Source of the DNA: JAAOZP01 sp964616835
GTDB taxonomy: Archaea; Thermoproteota; EX4484-205; JAAOZP01
Assembly (NCBI GenBank): GCA_964616835.1
Contig: CAZTSG010000038.1
Span: 1-13,090, forward strand
Direction of reading: 5' to 3'
DNA: 13,090 bases
Below, piece by piece: positions 1 to 6,044 of the stretch (position 1 is its first letter; each line of letters opens with the position of its first letter). Both the position numbers and the translations under genes were made by a program. A model generated the notes under the pieces. That model worked only from the letters and a program-made list of their open reading frames with translations. It was not told the DNA's origin and ran no database searches.

Positions 1-158
1 AGATAGTGGTTAAGAAAGGAGATGAAGACAGAGTTATAGACATTGCTGAAAAGTTCAAGGTTGGTGCTCAAGCAATCGGTAGGTGCGAGAAATCTGAAGA
101 AGGCAATTCAGTAACCATTGTCTCTAAATATGGAAAATTAAAGTATTGGAGTGTCTGA
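1..158 (+). CDS. purM: PurM-like AIR synthase family protein, C-terminal end (partial)
   Basis: An open frame enters from the left edge (first full codon at base 3) and stops with TGA at 156-158, giving about 51 residues. It reads as the last part of the AIR synthase C-terminal domain: a helix ending DIAEKF, then the strand-turn VGAQAIGRCEKS, then a last strand pair ending in YGKLKYWSV. This A-x-x-IG-x-hydrophobic pattern followed by short strands closes PurM and related proteins (PurL, SelD, HypE, ThiL-like). PurM makes aminoimidazole ribonucleotide from FGAM with ATP in the cytoplasm. The choice of PurM rests partly on the purine genes from 7003 onward; an AIR-synthase-related protein of another pathway is possible. 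No start or ATP site is visible. Confidence 0.6.
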   Translation, partial: IVVKKGDEDRVIDIAEKFKVGAQAIGRCEKSEEGNSVTIVSKYGKLKYWSV

Positions 159-189
159 AACCTATGGTTATAGACCTGCTGAATGGACA

Positions 190-263
190 TAATTTTTAAA
201 CCTATTGTTACAAATTGTTTCTGAAATATTTTGAAACATTATTAGACATAATGCTTAAATATT
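190..263 (+). promoter_or_regulatory. Two tandem TATA-like elements after purM
   Basis: The segment GACATAAT followed two bases later by TTAAA occurs twice, starting near 185 and 244. The second copy (GCTTAAATATT, 253-263) is centred 28 bases before the ATG at 286, the spacing expected of an archaeal leaderless promoter. The first copy contains TTTTTAAACC at 193-202, with no start codon at the usual distance. That 10-mer and a following ATTGTTA also occur in the purC promoter (6970-6992). The promoter call for the second copy is reasonable; the role of the first is unknown. Confidence 0.5.
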
Positions 264-285
264 ACTTACTTGTGAATAAGAAAAG

Positions 286-507
286 ATGAACAATAAAAGT
301 AACTGGAGTAAAATAAGCTTAATACCTTTGTTAATGTTAATAGTTTTACCGACGCTAACTCTATATGCTCTTTCAATCTCTTATTCTCCTTTAACTGAAT
401 CATCCAATATGAATAGCTCCATTAACATTAAACGATTGAGTTTTTTTGGATCGGTGGAAATAAAAATCGCTTATTTAATAGTACTATCGGATTTTTTAAT
501 TCCTTAG
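286..507 (+). CDS. Signal/anchor segment of an exported protein, 5' part of a frameshifted gene
   Basis: The frame encodes 73 residues. There is a hydrophobic helix at about residues 11-30 (LIPLLMLIVLPTLTLYALSI) after a short N terminus with two Lys, so it is a signal peptide or single membrane anchor, and a Ser/Asn-rich stretch follows. A TATA element lies 28 bases upstream. The frame crosses seven T at 441-447 and then ends at 507. The -1 frame is open from 432 straight into the ORF starting at 519. Joining the two at the T run gives one protein of about 214 residues with an N-terminal anchor, whereas the unshifted tail after residue 54 looks like out-of-frame translation. I therefore read this as the 5' part of one gene that is either broken, phase-variable or decoded by slippage. 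No family is recognised. Confidence 0.5.
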   Translation: MNNKSNWSKISLIPLLMLIVLPTLTLYALSISYSPLTESSNMNSSINIKRLSFFGSVEIKIAYLIVLSDFLIP

Positions 508-518
508 GAGTTGGCCAA

Positions 519-929
519 ATGAAGCGCCTAGAAATCCAAGAAGTGGCTTCAGAAAAGCTTCCAAGCTTCGATGAGTCATGCTTAGTTATTTTTGATGGAG
601 AATGGCTTTCAGAGCATTATGAAGACTCTGAGATTTATGTACTTCTACAGAAAGCTTCTCGGGGGAGGGCGAAACTTGTAGTGGTGGGAGGTTTAACATC
701 AAAATTCCTAGAGGCTTTGGACAAGGCTGGAGTGGAGAAGCTAGTTGCTAAAGATGAAGAGGGAAATGTTAGGAACCCTGCTTACGATAACCCGCTGCTC
801 GTCGGCTTTAGATGGAAGACCGAAATAACACCAGATGGAAAACTGTATCAATACCCATCGATACTTATCAGTAATACTGACGATGTCAAAACAATGATTG
901 AAAGTCTCGTAGGCTGGCTGGGAGGTTGA
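519..929 (+). CDS. Uncharacterised alpha/beta protein, probable 3' part of the gene begun at 286
   Basis: 136 residues with alternating strands and helices. A strand at about 21-26 (CLVIFDG) is followed by a helix, then a second strand LVVVGG at about 53-58 followed by a helix, then a Trp/Tyr-containing region and a short C-terminal helix. This looks Rossmann- or flavodoxin-like, but no nucleotide motif or known family is evident. ATG 519 has GGAG about 9 bases upstream, so translation could start here. However, the frame is open back to 432 with sensible composition and meets the signal-anchor frame of 286-507 at the T7 run. If joined, this is the extracytoplasmic domain of an anchored protein; if not, it is a cytoplasmic protein. 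Its TGA at 927-929 overlaps the start of the next gene, so the two are probably cotranscribed. Confidence 0.55.
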   Translation: MKRLEIQEVASEKLPSFDESCLVIFDGEWLSEHYEDSEIYVLLQKASRGRAKLVVVGGLTSKFLEALDKAGVEKLVAKDEEGNVRNPAYDNPLLVGFRWKTEITPDGKLYQYPSILISNTDDVKTMIESLVGWLGG

Positions 930-1126
930 TGCGATTGAACAAACGTGAAATAAGTTTTTACATAAGTATGAACTTGATTCTCACTTTAGTTATAATGAGT
1001 AGTTTTCCTGTGACGCTTGTAAAAGCATCCTTACCATACTTGCTAACTGTCAAAGAATATCGATATACGCCGCTACTAGATTCTAATCCTTATGGAAAAT
1101 TAATTAAATTTAATAGTAACTATTAA
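929..1126 (+). CDS. Exported protein, signal peptide and N-terminal part (5' piece of a frameshifted gene)
   Basis: ATG 929 shares its first base with the preceding TGA and follows GGAGGT at 921-926; a TTG one codon earlier is a weaker start. The first ~33 residues form a clear signal peptide: basic n-region (RLNKR), hydrophobic core, and a plausible cleavage site after VKA. The mature part begins SLPYLLTVKEYRY. The frame ends at TAA 1124-1126 after an AT-rich stretch, while the +1 frame, open from 1104, continues into a coherent 190-residue beta-rich sequence. Removing one base in 1104-1126 (for example in AAATTT, 1106-1111) yields a single secreted protein of about 249 residues. The product family is not recognised. 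Confidence 0.5.
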   Translation: MRLNKREISFYISMNLILTLVIMSSFPVTLVKASLPYLLTVKEYRYTPLLDSNPYGKLIKFNSNY

Positions 1127-1253
1127 AAAACTGATCTATGATGGTGTTTCCACTTACGATTGGTATTTTTATGAGATAAAAATCCAAACCGTTCCAGGAA
1201 CAGTAGCATATGGGAGTGCTTGGCGGACCGATGACACATGGGCTAGACATGTA

Positions 1254-1679
1254 GTGTTTAATCCGGGTACTTATAGATGGTTAGTGGACTATGATCCGAC
1301 AACAACAGTGGGCGCGACTACAGTAGGAGTATCTCTTTCGGCAGCAGCTGGTCCAGAAGGGCCTAGCGTTGGATTCAGCGTATCTTGGAGTTATACTGTT
1401 AGTGATGTGAGGATTTACGATTTGAGTGATTTCAGCATTCATAGAGCTTATTGGCAACATGATATAGATAAAACTGCTAATGTTGCAATTTATACTTATC
1501 TGGCGAAACCAGGCTTTGTTGTTAAGACTAAGCAAAACTCTTGGTCATTTGTTGATGGATGGTATAAGGTGAGATGGGTAGCATGGATCTATTTAATTAT
1601 TGGAGGTACTTGGTTTTCTAAGGAATTAGAATCTTCCACACTCTATCTGGATGTCCTTAAGACTGGAGATCAGCCCTAG
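1254..1679 (+). CDS. Beta-rich secreted domain, 3' piece of the frameshifted exported-protein gene
   Basis: The listed start is GTG 1254, but the frame is open back to 1104 and the upstream residues (DGVSTYDWYFYEIKIQ and on) continue the same fold. GTG 1254 is therefore probably internal, and the true start is the signal peptide at 929. There is no ATG in this frame between 1104 and 1254. The sequence is rich in Thr/Ser/Val/Tyr/Trp with alternating polarity (VGVSLSAAAG; VGFSVSWSYTVSDV; YKVRWVAWIY), typical of an extracellular beta sandwich. There are no Cys residues and no catalytic motif that I recognise. Nothing suggests a C-terminal membrane anchor. It may be a surface or secreted factor working with the product of the preceding gene; function unknown. 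Confidence 0.5.
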   Translation: MFNPGTYRWLVDYDPTTTVGATTVGVSLSAAAGPEGPSVGFSVSWSYTVSDVRIYDLSDFSIHRAYWQHDIDKTANVAIYTYLAKPGFVVKTKQNSWSFVDGWYKVRWVAWIYLIIGGTWFSKELESSTLYLDVLKTGDQP

Positions 1680-2067
1680 CCTAACTTCATCTATCTTTTT
1701 CATTATTAAAAGATTATCTTAATAGAGAAGATATTAATGTTTCAATATGCTCAGATATGCAGAGCTTCGTCTTAACTAGTAGGAATACCTTAATCATTTC
1801 CTGCTCACTATAGCACGATGGCATCGGCAGCTCGTTATGAAAAAGTTTTGAGAAAAGTATAAAATTTATAGAGCCAGATCCATATTTATTGATGTGGGGA
1901 TTATGGTTGAAAAAACTTTATATAATTGTTACATCATTAGGTTTTTTAGAAGCTAATGACTTTGAAAGGAATTAGTAATTCTCAGCGAAGAAACTTTGAT
2001 TCTTTACCACTTGAAAGACACGGGGATTTATGTAATTGGAATCCTTATCAGGATATGGTGAGTAATA
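1680..2067 (+). other. 388-base gene-poor region upstream of the ABC transporter
   Basis: No convincing long ORF lies on either strand. It holds a T-rich run just after the secreted-protein gene (CTATCTTTTTC, near 1690-1700) that may end its transcript. Several AT-rich stretches follow, including AAGTATAAAATTTATA near 1856-1870, then the strong TATA element at 1911-1924 and the 41-codon ORF at 1956-2081. A 14-codon ORF from ATG 1818 may be a gene remnant but cannot be supported. Confidence 0.5.
1911..1924 (+). promoter_or_regulatory. TATA/BRE promoter of the ABC transporter unit
   Basis: AAAAACTTTATATA matches an archaeal BRE (A-rich) plus TATA box. The predicted start of transcription, about 25 bases downstream, is near 1945. 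That is 11 bases before the 41-codon ORF and about 120 bases before the ATPase gene. The same 13-mer AAAAACTTTATAT is the promoter core of the MNT/HEPN unit at 3679-3691. Confidence 0.6.
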
Positions 2068-2081
2068 ATGATAAGAATTAA
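1956..2081 (+). CDS. Possible 41-residue small ORF overlapping the ABC ATPase start
   Basis: ATG 1956 opens a 41-codon frame ending TAA 2079-2081, overlapping the first 14 bases of the ATPase gene in another frame. It is the first ATG after the predicted transcription start (~1945). The product begins MTLKGISNSQRRNF and has a central acidic/aromatic part with one Cys (GDLCNWNPYQD); it has no hydrophobic segment. It could be a leader peptide coupling translation to the transporter, a small cytoplasmic protein, or chance. Position is the main support; no homology is recognised. Confidence 0.25.
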   Translation: MTLKGISNSQRRNFDSLPLERHGDLCNWNPYQDMVSNNDKN

Positions 2082-2853
2082 TGGTCTGCTTGTAGAGCTT
2101 GATGGGAAAAGCGTAATAAACGTGGATTCCGCCGCCTTAAGCGGTAGCACAATCATACTGGGGCCTAATGGTGCCGGCAAGACGGTATTGTTGAAGACTA
2201 TTGTTGGTTTCTACAAGCCTAGCCATGGATCCATATTCATTGAAGAGTTTGATGTCAATAAGGCTAATTTTCCACCAAGGTTAGTATCTACAAACATGGA
2301 ATCAGCTTATCTTCTGAGCGGTGGAATTTATCTTAACGACTTACTCGACATCTATTGTAAAATATTCAGTTGTAACATGGATGTTGTGAGGTCACTGCTC
2401 TCACTAATCAACCCTAAAGGTAAAGACCTAGGTCATCTTTCAATGGGCGAGAGGAAGTGGCTGACTACAGTATTAGCGCTTAATGCTGACTCGCGTATTG
2501 TAGTGCTGGACGAGCCTCTTGAGGATCTTGATCCCTGGTTATCTAGGAAAATGGCTGAGCTAATCCTAGAACACAGTAGGGGAAAGCAGGTGGTGATGAC
2601 TCTTCACTCCACATTTTTTCTGAAGGGTTTCATAGATTGGGATACATTTCTAATGTTCGAGGGAAAGCTCTACGGCTCTTTGAAAGCGAGAAAGCTTTTT
2701 GCCAGTTATCTTGCACGGGGCTCGAGAGAGGATGCTTTGCTGGCAATAAGGATTGGCGGAGCTTATTACTCTATTGTAGAGGAGCCTACGGAGGGTGCTC
2801 TTCCCCTTAAAGATGTTGATGACTTGACCCAGCTCTACAGAAGGATGAGCTGA
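2068..2853 (+). CDS. ABC transporter ATP-binding protein
   Basis: 261 residues, a full nucleotide-binding domain. Walker A is GPNGAGKT (residues 32-39), the signature is LSMGE (124-128, a variant of LSGGQ), Walker B is RIVVLDEP (143-150) with E149 as the likely catalytic base, followed by a D-loop and the switch His in TLHS (H180). The protein hydrolyses ATP on the cytoplasmic side to drive the adjacent membrane subunit. The ~60-residue C-terminal extension after the core is not a known regulatory domain. ATG 2068 has GGTGA about 8 bases upstream. The membrane-protein gene follows after 10 bases, so this is a two-gene unit. No substrate-binding protein is present, which fits an exporter or ABC-2-like system; the substrate cannot be told. 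Confidence 0.9.
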   Translation: MIRINGLLVELDGKSVINVDSAALSGSTIILGPNGAGKTVLLKTIVGFYKPSHGSIFIEEFDVNKANFPPRLVSTNMESAYLLSGGIYLNDLLDIYCKIFSCNMDVVRSLLSLINPKGKDLGHLSMGERKWLTTVLALNADSRIVVLDEPLEDLDPWLSRKMAELILEHSRGKQVVMTLHSTFFLKGFIDWDTFLMFEGKLYGSLKARKLFASYLARGSREDALLAIRIGGAYYSIVEEPTEGALPLKDVDDLTQLYRRMS

Positions 2854-2863
2854 GGAGGCAGGG

Positions 2864-3613
2864 ATGATGGTTAATGGAGCATTGAAAACATACTTTGCTC
2901 GCTTAGTAATAAACAGTTTAAAATCTCCAGCTTGGTATGCTGGCGGTCTCGGTTTCATGGGCGGCTTCATGGGCTTGGTTGGAGCATACTTTGCCAAGGT
3001 ACCGTTCTCTTTCTGGTTCCCAATGGTTTACCTTATGTTTGCATTCTCGTTTGCAGGCGGCCTTGCAAGGTCTATGGCTATAGGTGCAGCCGCTTTCTAC
3101 TATATTACTAGACACGGTGGTGTAAAGCCAATTAGTCTAGTGATAGCGCTTACGGGCGCCCTCCTGACGGTGCAACTCGTATTCTCCCCATTGTTTACAG
3201 GGATTATAGCCGCTGTCTACACGATGGCCAATAAGCCGGTTAACGTTTTCAACCCCCTGTTACTTGCTGCTTCTATTCTTCTTACGGCAATCCTAATGAC
3301 CACACTGAGTTTAACAATGGGTCTCTTGCTGACTAAGAAAAGCATTCTCCAGTTTTCGAATTTTATTCCGATGATTCCCATAATCTTCTACTTTATCTCT
3401 CTAGCCATTCCCCCATCAGTACAATCATACAATCCCTTCTCAGCCATCCTCGTTTTACTCTCGGCATCCCTATCAGCCTCAGCCAGTAGCACAGAAATTC
3501 TCACTCCAATCCTATCGGTATTACTGTCTTCGTTTGCATTCATGTTTGTAAGCGTTTACCTTATGCGACATTTGCGAGAGGTCAACATATACGATGCTGT
3601 AACCTCGATGTAA
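2864..3613 (+). CDS. ABC transporter membrane subunit (ABC-2-like permease)
   Basis: 249 residues, very hydrophobic, with six or so membrane segments. They lie near residues 24-45, 50-68, 88-118 (long, possibly two), 130-155, 166-185 and 220-238, with a Ser/Ala-rich stretch (LLSASLSASASS) near 200. It ends in a short cytoplasmic RHLREVNIYDAV-type tail. The ATG follows GGAGG at 2853-2857. Position directly after the ATPase and overall shape fit the membrane half of an ABC-2 exporter; no subfamily motif is recognised. It would pair as a homodimer with two copies of the ATPase. The gene is followed by 101 bases that hold the promoter of the next unit. Confidence 0.75.
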   Translation: MMVNGALKTYFARLVINSLKSPAWYAGGLGFMGGFMGLVGAYFAKVPFSFWFPMVYLMFAFSFAGGLARSMAIGAAAFYYITRHGGVKPISLVIALTGALLTVQLVFSPLFTGIIAAVYTMANKPVNVFNPLLLAASILLTAILMTTLSLTMGLLLTKKSILQFSNFIPMIPIIFYFISLAIPPSVQSYNPFSAILVLLSASLSASASSTEILTPILSVLLSSFAFMFVSVYLMRHLREVNIYDAVTSM

Positions 3614-3652
3614 AAAGAGAAATTGTGGGAGGCTCTTTCTTCTTTAATACCT

Positions 3653-3680
3653 TATTAGGTAATAATTATCTATTAGGTAA
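3653..3680 (+). repeat. Tandem direct repeats upstream of the MNT/HEPN promoter
   Basis: TATTAGGTAA occurs exactly twice, at 3653-3662 and 3671-3680, 18 bases apart, immediately before the BRE/TATA element. The first copy also forms an inverted repeat TACCT-TATT-AGGTA (3648-3661). An upstream paired site abutting the promoter is a good candidate operator, perhaps for the winged-helix part of the first gene product. Confidence 0.6.
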
Positions 3681-3691
3681 AAACTTTATAT
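3679..3691 (+). promoter_or_regulatory. Promoter of the MNT/HEPN unit
   Basis: AAAAACTTTATAT, with the TATA box CTTTATAT at 3684-3691 centred 27 bases before ATG 3715, so the transcript is probably leaderless. No Shine-Dalgarno sequence is suitably placed before the ATG, which supports this. Confidence 0.65.
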
Positions 3692-3714
3692 GATGGAGAT
3701 AAATAGTCTAATCT

Positions 3715-4458
3715 ATGGCAAAAATCTTGCCAAACTGGCTGGCAGTCAAATACTTTAGACTTCTCTCACTATTCGGACTCCTCCCTTTCACAGTGGAGGA
3801 TGCGAAGGCGGCTTTAAACTCGGAGAAAGCGCCGCTGTTCTTACACAAGATGTATTCTTACGGTTGGGTTGATAAAGTGGAGCGGGGAGTCTACAGGGTT
3901 GTACATCCTTTCGTAGCCCTAATGGAGGCCTCGGGATGGGCTTGGAGGAGTAGGGTGAAAAATAGGGACAGGCTGCCAGTGCTCGAGGCAGCAGTCTCTA
4001 AGCTTTTCGAAGCGCTGGGGTCTAAGCTGGAATCCATAGTCTTATTCGGGTCGTTATCTACTGGAAAGCCTAAGCCTGAGAGCGACATAGACCTGCTGGT
4101 CGTAGCCAGGGATCTGCCTGACAAATACAGTGAGAGAACGAGCATAATTCGCGAAGTCATATCATCCAGGTTAATGGATGAGATTATATTGCATATCTGG
4201 AGGGAGAAGGGTATCTATGCAGACCTAGATATTCTTCTGATAGACGTTAAGGAGGCTATTGTGACTCATCCTTTTTACCTTGACTTAACTAAAGACTGCG
4301 TGATAATCTACGATAAGAATGGGCTGATGTCTAGAACGATAACGGAGGTCAGGGAGAAGCTGGAAAGGATTGGTGCTAAAAGGTTTGAGGAGCCGGATGG
4401 AAGCTGGTACTGGGTTCTAAGCCCCGAGGTGGAGAAGATTAGGAGTCTAGAAATATGA
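3715..4458 (+). CDS. Winged-helix plus MNT-type nucleotidyltransferase (probable antitoxin)
   Basis: 247 residues. Residues 1-70 look like a winged-helix DNA-binding domain: helices at the start, then a strand hairpin VDKVERGVYRVV near 52-63. Residues ~85-200 form a minimal nucleotidyltransferase of the DNA polymerase beta fold, with FGS at 111-113, Gly117, the SDIDLLVV metal motif (D124, D126) and a third acidic position in DLDILLID (D170/D172). MNT proteins paired with HEPN proteins transfer nucleotides, and in characterised HepT/MntA systems the MNT protein is the antitoxin that AMPylates the HEPN toxin. The TGA overlaps the next ATG (ATGA), the usual coupling of the pair. The N-terminal DNA-binding domain suggests the protein also represses its own promoter, where tandem repeats are seen. 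Confidence 0.85.
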   Translation: MAKILPNWLAVKYFRLLSLFGLLPFTVEDAKAALNSEKAPLFLHKMYSYGWVDKVERGVYRVVHPFVALMEASGWAWRSRVKNRDRLPVLEAAVSKLFEALGSKLESIVLFGSLSTGKPKPESDIDLLVVARDLPDKYSERTSIIREVISSRLMDEIILHIWREKGIYADLDILLIDVKEAIVTHPFYLDLTKDCVIIYDKNGLMSRTITEVREKLERIGAKRFEEPDGSWYWVLSPEVEKIRSLEI

Positions 4459-4898
4459 AGTTTACAAAGTTGTCTGAAGACCATTTTATGAGGGCCAGGT
4501 TTAGAATTAAAAGCGCTGAATTCGCTTATTCTGAAAAATCCTATCCCGACGTTGTTAGGTATAGTCAGGAGTGTGTAGAACTCTTACTGAAAGCAGCCTT
4601 AAGGGCTATAGGTGTAGAATATCCTAAGGAACACGACGTGAGTAGGATTCTAAGAGCTGTTAAAGACAGGTTTCCAGGATGGTTCAGGAGAGAAGTTGAG
4701 AAATTAGGAGATATCTCCAGGGACTTAGCGGATAAGAGAGCACCTAGTCTGTACGGTATAGAGTCCGCGGGTAAAACGCCAAGCGACATATTTGATAAGG
4801 AGGATGCTGAAAAGGCCTTATCGGATGCCAAGTATGTCTTGAACGCCGTGGGTAAGCTTCTCTTAGAACTCCAAGTAATATCGGAAAACCAGTTATAA
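4455..4898 (+). CDS. HEPN domain protein, partner of the MNT protein
   Basis: 147 residues, predicted all-helical: a helix near 8-27 (FMRARFRIKSAEFAYSE), a helix near 30-52 with YSQECVELLLKAALRAIG, the conserved turn PKEHDVSRIL (58-67), a helical middle, and a last long helix 115-142. DKRAPSLYG (93-101) matches the charged loop before the last helix of HEPN proteins of the PF05168-like type. The R-X4-6-H motif of HEPN ribonucleases is not visible, nor is the H-X-Y AMPylation site of HepT. RNase toxicity is therefore not certain, and a scaffold or nucleotide-binding role with the MNT enzyme is equally possible. Start and stop are overlapped by ATGA coupling to the upstream gene. Confidence 0.8.
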   Translation: MKFTKLSEDHFMRARFRIKSAEFAYSEKSYPDVVRYSQECVELLLKAALRAIGVEYPKEHDVSRILRAVKDRFPGWFRREVEKLGDISRDLADKRAPSLYGIESAGKTPSDIFDKEDAEKALSDAKYVLNAVGKLLLELQVISENQL

Positions 4899-5080
4899 TC
4901 GAATTGTAAGAAAAAGAAGCATTATTATACTTTTATGGTGGATTGCGTTTCAACTGCTTAATAATTTTTAGGAGCATATTGCCTAAGAATAAGTGGGGCC
5001 TTGGACGCTCTGAGGGGACTCTATTATACTGAAGGCTCATTGCTTCTTTCTAGTGGATTAGATCGATAAATTAAGGGAAA

Positions 5081-5119
5081 AAGATATAAGGGGATTTGTT
5101 CCTTTAGTAATTTAGGAAC
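5081..5119 (+). promoter_or_regulatory. vapBC promoter with operator-like inverted repeat
   Basis: GATATAAG at 5083-5090, after an A-rich BRE-like run, is a TATA box centred 35 bases before the vapB ATG. The expected transcription start (~5111) lies inside the inverted repeat GTTCCT (5098-5103) / AGGAAC (5114-5119), a perfect 6-base pair of arms with a 10-base spacer. A palindrome over the start site of a toxin-antitoxin unit whose antitoxin has a ribbon-helix-helix-like N terminus is a typical autoregulatory operator. Confidence 0.55.
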
Positions 5120-5120
5120 T

Positions 5121-5411
5121 ATGGGCGGGATCAAGGTATACATTTCCGATGATCTAGAAAAGAAGTTCAGGGAGGCTGCTATGAAGCTCTACGGCTATGG
5201 CAGAGGTTCCTTAAGCATAGCTTCTGAAAAGGCTTTTGAAGCCTGGCTTTCACAAGTTTCCCAGGTCCTAGAGATTGCTGAGACTATTGAGGACCCTGTG
5301 GAAACCATATACGGCATGCTTTCTCACGTGAAGAAGAACGGGGTAGAGCTTCAGCACGAGGCTAGGGAGTTGAGGGCGAAGAAAGCCCTTGAGTACAGAA
5401 ATGCTCCTTGA
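5121..5411 (+). CDS. vapB: VapB-type antitoxin with ribbon-helix-helix-like N terminus
   Basis: 96 residues. The N terminus IKVYISDDLEKKFREAA (4-20) is a strand followed by a helix, as in ribbon-helix-helix DNA-binding proteins, followed by GRGSLSIASEKAFEAWL, the second helix region. The rest is charged and helical, ending near KKALEYRNAP, and would wrap the toxin. It neutralises VapC and should repress the unit through the inverted repeat just upstream. The toxin gene overlaps its 3' end by 11 bases (ATG 5401), a usual sign of coupled TA genes. Exact VapB subfamily is not assigned. Confidence 0.75.
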   Translation: MGGIKVYISDDLEKKFREAAMKLYGYGRGSLSIASEKAFEAWLSQVSQVLEIAETIEDPVETIYGMLSHVKKNGVELQHEARELRAKKALEYRNAP

Positions 5412-5808
5412 CTCAAACATATTCCTCGAAGTGGAGTTAGCGGAGCAGCGTGCAGAAGCCTGCAAGCGCTTGCTCAGTAAGATCAGGGATGGAGATATTA
5501 AATCGGCGATCACCGACTTCCATATAGACTCTATTGTTGTGGTGATGGAAAGCTACGGCAAGGGGTGGAGGGAGATCGCTCTGTTCTTAGCTTCGCTCCT
5601 CCGCTACAAGGGCTTGAGGATCTACTCAACGAATCTAGGAAGTCGAATAAGAGCCACAAACTTTATGAAAGACTATGGCTTGGATTTTGACGATGCGCTT
5701 GCAGTGCAGGCGCTCAAAGAGCTGTCGATAGACACGATCATTTCCTACGATAATGACTTTGATTCGGTTAAATGGGTTAAGAGACGCATTCCCGAGGAGC
5801 TGCTCTAG
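5401..5808 (+). CDS. vapC: VapC-type PIN domain ribonuclease toxin
   Basis: 135 residues from ATG 5401; a TTG at 5389 is possible but would add residues before the first PIN strand. It begins MLLDSNIFLE with the first acidic residue D4. Further candidate metal ligands are E50, D97/D98 in DFDDALAVQA, and D117/D119 in SYDNDFD, the four-acid layout of PIN nucleases. These cut RNA in a metal-dependent manner; VapC targets include tRNA and rRNA, but the target here is unknown. It overlaps vapB by 11 bases and lies last in the unit, followed by a possible terminator at 5989-6027. Confidence 0.85.
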   Translation: MLLDSNIFLEVELAEQRAEACKRLLSKIRDGDIKSAITDFHIDSIVVVMESYGKGWREIALFLASLLRYKGLRIYSTNLGSRIRATNFMKDYGLDFDDALAVQALKELSIDTIISYDNDFDSVKWVKRRIPEELL

Positions 5809-6044
5809 CTTAAGCGGGTTCTGTTGAGGTTAAATTAACACTACTTTCAGGAAGATCGTGCTAACACTCGAGCAATTTTGGAAGGTAAGTCGTATTCAAA
5901 CAGTATAAAGAGGCAATTAGGAAATAACCATAATAGAGAAGAATTATTCGTCGCATCTTAAATAATCTTCCACGCTATCCGAATGTTCTAAGATTTATCT
6001 TAAGCTGATTTCATTATTTTCTTTTTATCCATTAAAAGCTGAAG
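5809..6044. terminator. Convergent intergenic region with hairpin and T-rich tract
   Basis: No gene is seen in these 236 bases, which separate plus-strand vapC from the minus-strand RAM genes. TAAGAT-TT-ATCTTA at 5989-6002 is a perfect 6-base inverted repeat, and a T-rich tract (about 6009-6027, ending CTTTTT) follows on the plus strand. This could end the vapBC transcript. On the minus strand the A/T-rich 3' side of the RAM genes has no obvious T run. Confidence 0.4.

Noticed and set aside
1281..1535. Minus-strand open frame opposite the beta-rich exported domain
   Set aside because: Composition with Cys/Arg/His clusters is typical of antisense translation, and the plus-strand reading has a coherent fold pattern.
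1818..1862. 14-codon ORF from ATG 1818
   Set aside because: It is too short, has no ribosome binding site or promoter at a fitting distance, and no recognisable product; it may be a gene remnant.
1894..1977. 27-residue hydrophobic ORF from ATG 1894
   Set aside because: It runs across the best TATA element of the region and starts before the predicted transcription start.
4899..5080. Possible RNA gene or small ORF between the HEPN gene and vapB
   Set aside because: No tRNA-like, CRISPR-like or coding pattern could be supported in this stretch; only the promoter near its end is evident.
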